Below, piece by piece: positions 7,111-14,317 of a DNA stretch of 15,424 bases (the stretch's first letter is position 1; each line of letters begins with the position of its first letter). This DNA is from Candidatus Zixiibacteriota bacterium (lineage in GTDB: Bacteria; Zixibacteria; MSB-5A5; GN15; FEB-12). The position numbers and the translations under genes were made by a program. Location of the stretch: NCBI GenBank assembly GCA_030619345.1, contig JAUXBO010000018.1, positions 1-15,424 on the forward strand, given 5' to 3'. Under the pieces are notes generated by a model. The model had not been told where the DNA came from, searched no databases, and was given only the letters and a program-made list of their open reading frames with translations.

Positions 7111-7261
7111 TTGACCGAATCAGTCAACTGTGGAAGTCGTAAGCATATATTGATTTACAGAATGTGATAATGTAATGACCGATATGGTCCAGGGATAATA
7201 AAGCAGCTGGCGAGAGCACCAAAACAATTGTACCCCAACAAGTTACGAACAAAATGTGGGA

Positions 7262-8515
7262 TCAGGAGGAGAGCAATTTGGCAAACAGGGCGGCAAAATC
7301 GGACGTCATCCGGTCGGATGAGTATTCCTGTGAGTATTCAGGGCAGACCGTGAAGGTCCGGTCACCTTGCTCAAATAATTGCAGTTTCTGCAGCAGAAAA
7401 TCCGTTGCGGGCTGGGCATGGGCTGGATCATAACAGAGTGAGTTGCCAGTCTTTTTCAATAGCTGGCTGAGTTCGCCGTCATTCGGAACGGCGGCAAGAA
7501 TCGGGCGACCGGAAGCAAGCATGTAATAAACCTTACCGGTCGTGAACGGCGCCTCGCGATCAGAAGCAAGACCGACATAAAAGCAGGATGCATCCGAGGC
7601 CGCTTTAACGGCTTCAGCTCTTGGCTTAAACCCATGCATCAAGCACAAATCTGAGAGACCGAACTCCTCCAGTTGCCGGATGAGCCAATTTTTATCACAG
7701 TTGCCAAACTGTTCGATTCTTATTTTCTCACGCACTTCCGGATGCTGATCAAACAGATCAGAGAGTAATTTGAAAAGTGGCCTGACCGGATATATCTCAT
7801 TAAAAGTTCCAAAAAGTCCAATCACAAATTTGTTTGTTTTGACCTCAGGCAACCAGAGCCGCGAGAAATCTCGGTCATAGCTGTTGGCGATGACATGCTC
7901 TGTCCCCAGATAGTCGGCAATAGTTTTGTTCACGGTCGTGACGAACTTTGCCTCGGAGCGGATGGATTTGAGAAGCGCTTTTCCCTTTTTGACAAGTTTT
8001 TCATCCGTAAAACACTCTTCGACCGGATATGAATTCCAGAAGTCCCGAAAATCCGCCACCCATGGTATAGATGTTTCCCGACTGAGCTTCTGCGCAACCA
8101 GATGAGCGGAAACGGGCGGCGAGGTTGACATTATAAGGTCATACTTTTGCGAGGCCAATAATTGCCGACCAAACCGAACAGCCGGTTGCACCCAGCCCAC
8201 TTTAGGGTCCGGAAAAAAACGATCGGAGACATCTCGGCCTCGTTCGATTGATCCCACCTTGATTTTACGCACACCCAGAAGATACATAAAGCGCTGTGGA
8301 TCAAACGACCCTGACCGGTAGATTTTGCTCTTGTCCAAGGTAGCCAGATGCTCCGGCTCATATACCCGGTAGGTGACCGGCTTAACCGTCAGGATGTCGC
8401 AGTCAAATCCATACTCCCCCAACTGCTTAAAGAGCGACAAAGGCCGCCCAATCCCGGCCCCACCCATTGGTGGAAAGTAGTAACAGACAAGCAGCACTCT
8501 CGGCTTAGAAGTCAT
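7262..8515 (-). CDS. GT-B glycosyltransferase (GT4-like)
   Basis: Probable nucleotide-sugar-dependent glycosyltransferase of 417 residues, acting at the cytoplasmic face of the membrane in surface glycan synthesis. The N-terminal acceptor domain opens with VLLVCYYFPPMGGAGIGRP (7-25), the FPP-x-GG-x-x-RP type start common in GT4 enzymes. WVADFRDFW (152-160) is a typical inter-strand motif. The C-terminal donor domain starts near 230 (VIGLFGTF) and ends with TTGKVYYMLASGRPIL (325-340), the position of the GT4 donor-binding loop. No signal peptide or membrane helix is seen. The ATG overlaps the stop of the preceding glycosyltransferase (ATGA), with GGAGGG just upstream. It is the last gene of its operon. 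Sugar and acceptor cannot be read from the sequence. Confidence 0.85.
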   Translation of the reverse strand: MTSKPRVLLVCYYFPPMGGAGIGRPLSLFKQLGEYGFDCDILTVKPVTYRVYEPEHLATLDKSKIYRSGSFDPQRFMYLLGVRKIKVGSIERGRDVSDRFFPDPKVGWVQPAVRFGRQLLASQKYDLIMSTSPPVSAHLVAQKLSRETSIPWVADFRDFWNSYPVEECFTDEKLVKKGKALLKSIRSEAKFVTTVNKTIADYLGTEHVIANSYDRDFSRLWLPEVKTNKFVIGLFGTFNEIYPVRPLFKLLSDLFDQHPEVREKIRIEQFGNCDKNWLIRQLEEFGLSDLCLMHGFKPRAEAVKAASDASCFYVGLASDREAPFTTGKVYYMLASGRPILAAVPNDGELSQLLKKTGNSLCYDPAHAQPATDFLLQKLQLFEQGDRTFTVCPEYSQEYSSDRMTSDFAALFAKLLSS

Positions 8516-9585
8516 TTCCCTCCCTCCGCTGCCAATCCTCTCATTATGCCTATTTGCTGAGCAATGTTCTCTTCAAATAGAGCCTCCGACAGCACCCGAT
8601 TCCGATTTGACTGACGCCGGACATTGTCATCTTCTTTCGTTGAACAGATGCTCTCAATGATCTGGTGGAGAGTATCGACATCTCCGCTTTTGTAAAGATA
8701 GCCGGTCTCGGATGTGAGCCATTCAGCGACTCCCGGTATGTCACGGGCAACAGCCATCAGCCCCAGCCCCATTGCCTCAATCAAAGAGACCGGAGATGAA
8801 TCTGAACTTGCGTTCGACAAGCAGATATCCCGTGTGGAGAAGAACCGGAGGAATTCCGGTCGAGACATTTTGTCGTAGTAATGCACTTTGCCATCGCTGA
8901 TAGCATTGGCTTCTCTCTTGAAAGATTCATACAGTGATCCAAACGAGGGGAAAGTCAATTCAATGGAGCCACTTGAAACCAAGTCCGCCAACGCTTCGAC
9001 AATAAACAGATTGTCATACACTTCTTCGTGCGCCCGCGGAACGATTACTTTTGGCGGCCTGGAAATCTTTTTTTGTTCTGAGTAAAAATCAAGGAACTCG
9101 CGTTCGACACCCCACGGAATGACCGAGCTGTTGGAGAATTTTAATATTTTACGTGCTTCGGCAAGCAGGTACTCAGAGTCAGCTATTATGTGTGCTGCAT
9201 TGCCAAGAGCCAGATTTGCTTTGGCACGGTGGAGTCTTGATTTATGCGGTACTCGCAAAATATCCGATCCCCAAAGGCACAACAGATAGGGCGTGTCCAT
9301 ACCTTGCAAAGCTTTTGCAGCAAGGTGACCATACCCGGTGGCATAGTGAGCAAAGAGAACGTCCGGGCGGAATGCCTTGATGACAGTTTTCAACTGTGCG
9401 ACGGCCAATGAATAGTGAAGCGATTTGATCGGTCCTTTACGCTCCAGTACGATATCGACAATACCGCTCTGCTCAAGCGAACAGAGCTTTACTGTCTGTC
9501 CCTGCCGTCTAAGTTCGGCCAGGCAACGTTCGATATGAAACGAATCGCCATCGCCGAGCAGCAGAATGCGAAAAGGATTACTCAT
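8512..9585 (-). CDS. Glycosyltransferase family 4-like protein
   Basis: Probable retaining GT-B glycosyltransferase of 357 residues. The N-terminal Rossmann start is FRILLLGDGDSFHIERCLAE (5-24). LLCLWGSDIL (101-110) and the HIIADSEYL segment (132-140) are typical of GT4 enzymes, and SLIEAMGLGLMAVARDIPG (267-285), with E270, is the classic donor-binding E-x7 region. I chose the ATG at 9585, which overlaps the upstream stop as ATGA and gives a normal GT-B start; the open frame extends 22 codons further into the upstream gene without family-like sequence. Its Shine-Dalgarno is weak (GGGGA about 10 nt away), so translational coupling is likely. With the next gene it forms a glycosyltransferase pair that may act in sequence on one glycan. 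Confidence 0.86.
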   Translation of the reverse strand: MSNPFRILLLGDGDSFHIERCLAELRRQGQTVKLCSLEQSGIVDIVLERKGPIKSLHYSLAVAQLKTVIKAFRPDVLFAHYATGYGHLAAKALQGMDTPYLLCLWGSDILRVPHKSRLHRAKANLALGNAAHIIADSEYLLAEARKILKFSNSSVIPWGVEREFLDFYSEQKKISRPPKVIVPRAHEEVYDNLFIVEALADLVSSGSIELTFPSFGSLYESFKREANAISDGKVHYYDKMSRPEFLRFFSTRDICLSNASSDSSPVSLIEAMGLGLMAVARDIPGVAEWLTSETGYLYKSGDVDTLHQIIESICSTKEDDNVRRQSNRNRVLSEALFEENIAQQIGIMRGLAAEGGK

Positions 9586-10508
9586 TGCACGAGTTTCCCC
9601 AGAATGCTCTGTGAAGTCAGGCGCTGATACTTGTACTCGCTCCCCCCCCATTTCTTTTTGTAGGCCAGGAGATTCTCAGCATCAATCGGAGTCGCACCGA
9701 GGTTCAACTTCGTCAATCCGGATGCCACTGCCTTCTGAACCGCCGTTGCCAGCAACAACTGATTCGGTTTCAAAAATGAAAACTCTCTATCTGATACGAC
9801 CTGCCAATTGACAAGCATATCATGCTCCACAAAATTTATGTGCGAAGCCACCGATTTATCCTGATAGTCCAGCCAGTACCATCTGACTCGCTGATCCCTC
9901 TCTGCAAGCTTGGCCAAGGCGCGATAAAATTGATCGTCATATTTTCTTTTGATGCCCTGTCGTTGGGAGGTCGCGTTCACTAACCCCACAAAACCATCAA
10001 AATCTCTTTTGCTATCAAAAGAGCGAACGGTTGCTCCCTCACGCTCAGACTTTCGGATCTCAGAGCGAATCTTGCTATCGGGCGGCTCCCAATCGGGACC
10101 GATGTCAACCATTAGAGTCACACATTCCTGTCGGTCGAATTCATCGCTGCTCGGAAAGTCACCATAGAAATCATAAATATTGGAGCTAACATAGCGCTGT
10201 TTTCGTATAGCCTGCAATATGGCCTGACCAGACGACACAAAATCACTGGAAGCATGGTTTCCAACAAGGCGGCCATAACATCCGTCCGGCATGGATTGAA
10301 ATCTTCGAACAGCCGACAAGCCAAACTCCACCCCGGGCAAAGCTGCTACTATCTTGCGCTCCACACGAGCAACCCAGCAAACCGGATGTCCACCTACTGA
10401 GTCCCACAGCCTCAGAAAAGAAGTTGAGCAAAAAAAACTGCTTTGGTCAAGCAGCGATGATAGTTCCGAAGTGAACTCATTTTCCGTGAGACGAACGACT
10501 TCAATCAT
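9582..10508 (-). CDS. FemAB-like / GNAT-fold acyltransferase
   Basis: Protein of 308 residues with the double-GNAT layout of FemAB-related enzymes (Acetyltransf_6 type). Marks are SFFCSTSFLRLW (24-35), IRSEIRKSEREGATV (147-161), HINFVEHDMLVNWQVVSD (223-240) and the C-terminal block from about KPNQLLLATAV (247) to KKKWGG (284-289). FemAB enzymes transfer aminoacyl groups to peptidoglycan precursors; relatives in exopolysaccharide clusters are thought to acylate sugars. Beside two glycosyltransferases, amidation or acylation of a glycan is the likelier role, but the substrate is unknown. The ATG overlaps the preceding stop (ATGA) and no strong Shine-Dalgarno is present. A run of eight G in the coding strand (9642-9649) encodes the WGG. 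Confidence 0.8.
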   Translation of the reverse strand: MIEVVRLTENEFTSELSSLLDQSSFFCSTSFLRLWDSVGGHPVCWVARVERKIVAALPGVEFGLSAVRRFQSMPDGCYGRLVGNHASSDFVSSGQAILQAIRKQRYVSSNIYDFYGDFPSSDEFDRQECVTLMVDIGPDWEPPDSKIRSEIRKSEREGATVRSFDSKRDFDGFVGLVNATSQRQGIKRKYDDQFYRALAKLAERDQRVRWYWLDYQDKSVASHINFVEHDMLVNWQVVSDREFSFLKPNQLLLATAVQKAVASGLTKLNLGATPIDAENLLAYKKKWGGSEYKYQRLTSQSILGKLVQ

Positions 10509-12730
10509 TGGCGCACCAATAGAATTTTCCCGCGACCGAAATTACCCTCTTCATCCTCGACCAAAAAGAGATAAACACCGGAAGATACTTCTTCGCCAGC
10601 TTCGTTCCGTCCATCCCACGAGAAATTAATCGGCAGTTCACGTACTAAGTCACCGGCGACCGAATACAGGCGGACTGTGGCCGGTTTTAGATAGTTGAAG
10701 AAAAGTCGGTTGTTATCTGATGAGATGACAAATGGATTGGGAAAAGCAATCACCTGCTCAACATCCGAGGTAGGGTTTGATGTCATCGAAGGCCTGGCCG
10801 AGATACCCCGATCTGTCCCGACATACAAAAGCCCGGTGGTTACCTCAAAATGGAGAGAACTGATCTGATCCGAAAGCAGCCCGGAGTTTCTCTCAGTGAA
10901 GACTTCGAAATCGCCGGTCGAAGCATCCCGCCTTGCCAGACCGCTGGAAGTGCCGACATAGAGGTTCCCCCGTGGATCAAATTCAAGTGAGTTGATATCG
11001 GTACCCGCGGCTGGTGGCATCTCTACTTCGACAAACTTTTCAAATCCGACATCCCATCGGGACAACCCAAAATTCGTCCCGACCCAAAGATTTCCGTCGG
11101 GATCAAATTGCACCGTACGGATCGTGTTTGATACCAGATCACCCCGTTCAAACTCCGAAGTATATAGAGTGCAGAGTCGTTGTGAATGATCGAACGGGTC
11201 TTCGCCCATTTCACAGAGATACAGACCGTTTTGCTCGGTGCCGACCGCCAGTCGATTATCATCGAGAGCAAGACAACTCACAAAAATATCGTTGAGCCCA
11301 TCATCAACGCCAATCGAATCCCAGTTAGCCCGATTGTTTAGATCAGTCATATCAGCAATGGCTATCGGGTATCCGTTGGCGGCGCGGTAACAGGCGGCAT
11401 ACAGGTAACGGCCATTGTTCTCCAGTCCCTTGATGACTACAAAAAAGAAACTGGTGTCGTCGTTATTTCCCATCAACGTGGAATTATAGCGATCATAGTG
11501 GGGAAGTTTCGGATTATCGATGCGCCAGATGCCATCCCCATCGGTACCGATATAGGCCCCTCCCGATGAGTCAGCCATAGCCCGGCGCGACACCCTGAAA
11601 AAATTCGAATTCTCCCAGACGGAGTCGGTCATAATCCCGGCCGTCCGATTCACAAATCCACCAATAAGGGCCCCGCTCGAAGTTGTAGCGATATCCATAA
11701 CACTAACCCCCGGCAGACCGACAAAGGGATATTGAACGTATTCACTCCCGTTCGGATAAAACAGGCCATCCTCTTTAGTCCCCAACCATAGCTGCCCATT
11801 AAAACTTGCTCCACTTACAGGCACCTGCGAAACGAGTTGCATCGGCAAAGCTGTCAGACTGTCACCGTCGAGAATACCGTAATCTCTGCTTGATGTTCTC
11901 TCGCGAAAATAAAAAACGGTGTCATTGATGACTTGAAGTCTCGCCTGAAGAATGCTGTCAGCATCAATAACAACTATCAAATCGAGCGAGAGATCAACCC
12001 TGACAATTGCCCGCGGAGTAGATGCGTATACCAAAGACCCGCTCTTCACAACCGATGTGACCGTGTCGTTCCCCAAGCCACGATGTCGGTTGTTCTCAAA
12101 GTAGAAGCCCTTCCACGACTCGGGCGCTTTGAGTTGCGAGAGATCAGATCGCTCAGCTACAGCCAATCCGGCCGATGTTGCAATCCAGAGACTATCCTTG
12201 TCCAGAAGTATATCATACACGGCCGGATCAGCAGCAAGACTATCAAACAGCAGGTAGCTGTCCTGAATCTGCCCGCCGTCATCGTTTTTTGAAAAGAGAA
12301 GTAACCCGACATCACTTCCTAACCAGAGTAAGTCGCCATCATCAACCAGACAGTAAAGTGGAAGCGGATTGTTGTCTCTATCCAGAATCAGATATGACTG
12401 AATAGCGTCGCCTTCGATTTTTGCCAGCCGCCCGTTTCCCGCGACCCAGATAATACCCGAGCCATCCTGAATCATATCATAAACATCAACAGTGCCGAGG
12501 CCATCGGTATTCAAGATTGTCTCCGGCTTCTTCAAGTGATTGCCGATAACTTGAATGCCACCGGATGTCGCGGCGTAGAGACTGCCATCTATTACACAAA
12601 GGCGTCTGATTTCGCTGAACGAAGTTAAGTTTTTCCAGAATCCTTCCTGCGACTTCGACTCCTGGAACCCGAAGATTACCAGTGTCAGCACAATTAGGAT
12701 CGGAATTTTGACAGTCTTTGCCATATCCAT
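10505..12730 (-). CDS. Secreted PorZ-like beta-propeller protein with type IX-like C-terminal sorting domain
   Basis: Exported protein of 741 residues. A hydrophobic signal peptide (about 4-21, likely cleaved near S27-Q28, no lipobox cysteine) is followed by about 12 propeller blades of the Reg_prop type ending in LW/LY-x-GT-x-x-GL, for example at 135-143, 314-323, 548-556, 590-598 and 635-643. These are enough for two beta-propellers. The opening (FWKNLTSFSEI ... LYAATSGGIQV ... DGLGTVDVYDM) resembles the N-terminal propeller of PorZ, a type IX secretion component. The C-terminus (about 659-741) has FPNPF, an Ig-like sandwich, SGVYLF and GKILLVRQ, as in type IX or FlgD-like sorting domains. 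No kinase or regulator domain is present. The start overlaps lnt by 37 nt; an ATG two codons later is equally possible. PorZ-like is inference; secreted propeller is secure. Confidence 0.82.
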   Translation of the reverse strand: MDMAKTVKIPILIVLTLVIFGFQESKSQEGFWKNLTSFSEIRRLCVIDGSLYAATSGGIQVIGNHLKKPETILNTDGLGTVDVYDMIQDGSGIIWVAGNGRLAKIEGDAIQSYLILDRDNNPLPLYCLVDDGDLLWLGSDVGLLLFSKNDDGGQIQDSYLLFDSLAADPAVYDILLDKDSLWIATSAGLAVAERSDLSQLKAPESWKGFYFENNRHRGLGNDTVTSVVKSGSLVYASTPRAIVRVDLSLDLIVVIDADSILQARLQVINDTVFYFRERTSSRDYGILDGDSLTALPMQLVSQVPVSGASFNGQLWLGTKEDGLFYPNGSEYVQYPFVGLPGVSVMDIATTSSGALIGGFVNRTAGIMTDSVWENSNFFRVSRRAMADSSGGAYIGTDGDGIWRIDNPKLPHYDRYNSTLMGNNDDTSFFFVVIKGLENNGRYLYAACYRAANGYPIAIADMTDLNNRANWDSIGVDDGLNDIFVSCLALDDNRLAVGTEQNGLYLCEMGEDPFDHSQRLCTLYTSEFERGDLVSNTIRTVQFDPDGNLWVGTNFGLSRWDVGFEKFVEVEMPPAAGTDINSLEFDPRGNLYVGTSSGLARRDASTGDFEVFTERNSGLLSDQISSLHFEVTTGLLYVGTDRGISARPSMTSNPTSDVEQVIAFPNPFVISSDNNRLFFNYLKPATVRLYSVAGDLVRELPINFSWDGRNEAGEEVSSGVYLFLVEDEEGNFGRGKILLVRQ

Positions 12731-14316
12731 TGTACAAATAATATACCGCTGAAGAGCAGCATTATCAAGAACGAGACCAGTCCCGCAATATCCCCATGAC
12801 GAGTGAAAAAGGAATATTCATCCAGTCGTTTTATCTTTCCCTTGAGTACCCCCACCTCGTACAGGTCAAGTGAGTCCCGCACTCTTCCGTAATCATCAAC
12901 AATATACGTCAGACCGCTGTTGGCCACCCGAACCGCCCAGGTTCGGTTTTCGATAGCTCTCGTGATGAAGATTCTGGAATGCATGTGAATCCCTACCGAT
13001 GCACCAAACCAGGTATCGTTTGTTACCCCTACCAGAAATTCGGCTCCGTCGAGAATCGTCTGCCGGACATATTCCGGGAATGTTGTTTCGAAGCAGATGA
13101 GAACAGCATAGGCGGCCTCGGGAAGCTGAAAAATGACAAGCGAGTCACCAGGATAGAAATCAGACCACCATTGAATATCATAGGTCTTTATAAACGTCAG
13201 GTATTCAGTAAGAACATCCTTTTGCAGAATAGAAAAATGATCCTGATAGGGTACATGCTCTGCAAAAGGAACCAACTTCATCTTGTCATGCCGCTGTTCT
13301 ATCTTTCCCGAAGGTGTAAATTGATAGCAGGAATTATAATGTCGTTCCCCGCGTTCATCCATCGACGCCCCCAGACTTCCCACCAGATGATAACTCTTAC
13401 TTCGAGTGGCGATTCCCCCGATTCGTTTTGTTGCACGATCATCATGAGTAAGATAGGCGGGCGCAGAAGTCTCGGGCCAAATGTACAGATGAACCGTGTC
13501 ACGGATGACGGAATCACGGGTGACGGCGTCGTCAAGATTGGCCATTGTCAATGAGTCATACAGTTTATAGCTGTGTTCCTGATTTCCCCGGGCCCATTTG
13601 ACATCGATAGGGACCGAACCCTGTAACATAGCCACTTGGAAATCACCGGGTGGCGGAAATCTGGGAACTACAACCCAGCCGAATGCGGCCAGCGCCACTA
13701 TGATCGCCACAGAGATTAGACCCGAAGTAAGCCTTCGTTCGACCGACAGCGTATTACGTAAGACCAAACTTAATAAGACGTTGACCGTTACGATCAAAAA
13801 GGTCAGGCCATGCGTTGAGATCACGGATACAATCTGGATAAGATATAAGTAATACGACTGCGTGTAGCCAAGATCGGACCAGGGAAATCCAAACTCAGAA
13901 AGGGTACGAAAGTGCTCTAACCCTGTCCAAAGAAGCGGCAACAAAACATATCCAAGCCACGGTTTGATATGGTAGGCCCTGACAAAAAGAGAGAGTGCAA
14001 CTGCACCATAGAATCCGAGAATCACAACCGCAGCAATCATCCCCGGTGGTGTTACCATCGCCACCCAGTAGATTGTGAATAGATTGAAAAAGAAATAGAA
14101 AAAGTATCCGGCATTAAACGCGTCGCGACTACGCAGTTTTATCAAAATTTGTATCGGACGAATGAGCGAAATCCAAGCAAGAAATCCGAACCATGATGAA
14201 TAGAACGATAACGATAGCAGAAAAGACCAGAGAATCAGTTCCAGCCGCTGCTTTCTCAGCGCCGTCGACTCCGGCAAGATAAATCGGTAAATTTTCCTGA
14301 AAAAAGAAGTCAGCAA
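12694..14316 (-). CDS. lnt: Apolipoprotein N-acyltransferase
   Basis: Inner-membrane enzyme that N-acylates the lipoprotein cysteine, the last step of triacyl-lipoprotein maturation in diderms. The 540 residues show several membrane helices (about 27-220), a periplasmic nitrilase domain (about 225-490) and a final helix (510-531). The catalytic triad is visible: E282 in WPETSAP, K345 in HDKMKLVPFAEHVP and C408 in LICFETTFPE. VPFAE replaces the usual VPFGE, a mild change. The start is TTG, one nt after the gpmI stop, with GAGGG at 14321-14325 overlapping the end of gpmI; no ATG competes nearby. The C-terminal codons overlap the propeller gene by 37 nt, and the last helix is coded in that stretch, so the overlap is real. 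Confidence 0.95.
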   Translation of the reverse strand: MLTSFFRKIYRFILPESTALRKQRLELILWSFLLSLSFYSSWFGFLAWISLIRPIQILIKLRSRDAFNAGYFFYFFFNLFTIYWVAMVTPPGMIAAVVILGFYGAVALSLFVRAYHIKPWLGYVLLPLLWTGLEHFRTLSEFGFPWSDLGYTQSYYLYLIQIVSVISTHGLTFLIVTVNVLLSLVLRNTLSVERRLTSGLISVAIIVALAAFGWVVVPRFPPPGDFQVAMLQGSVPIDVKWARGNQEHSYKLYDSLTMANLDDAVTRDSVIRDTVHLYIWPETSAPAYLTHDDRATKRIGGIATRSKSYHLVGSLGASMDERGERHYNSCYQFTPSGKIEQRHDKMKLVPFAEHVPYQDHFSILQKDVLTEYLTFIKTYDIQWWSDFYPGDSLVIFQLPEAAYAVLICFETTFPEYVRQTILDGAEFLVGVTNDTWFGASVGIHMHSRIFITRAIENRTWAVRVANSGLTYIVDDYGRVRDSLDLYEVGVLKGKIKRLDEYSFFTRHGDIAGLVSFLIMLLFSGILFVQWIWQRLSKFRS

Positions 14317-14317
14317 G

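Larger units (their letters stand above)
6910..7261. other. Non-coding region between the surface operon and the dcw cluster
   Basis: This is the only gap of over 300 nt in the window. Its mraZ-proximal end holds the promoter and operator listed separately. The middle holds GGGAAA-TAT-TTTCCC at 7096-7110, TTGAC-N7-GTCAA at 7111-7127 and a further GTCAA at 7081-7085. A short GACC-N5-GGTC repeat occurs near 7177-7189, without a following T-run. I see no convincing rho-independent terminator for the upstream operon, no tRNA and no coding potential. The open frame upstream of mraZ is not protein-like. Confidence 0.7.

Noticed and set aside
7177..7189. GACC-N5-GGTC as a rho-independent terminator
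   Set aside because: The arms are only 4 bp and no T-run follows on the minus strand.
9586..9651. Earlier ATG for the GT4 glycosyltransferase at 9651
   Set aside because: The 22 added residues lie in the FemAB-like gene and precede the normal GT-B first strand. The ATGA overlap at 9585 is the better start.
10505..12730. Hybrid two-component sensor, because of the Reg_prop repeats
   Set aside because: No transmembrane segment after the propellers and no histidine kinase, GGDEF or response regulator domain; the protein ends in a sorting-type domain.
12979..13554. Plus-strand open frame of 191 codons opposite lnt
   Set aside because: It is antisense to well-conserved lnt codons and its translation shows no recognisable domain or start context. 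Treated as a shadow.
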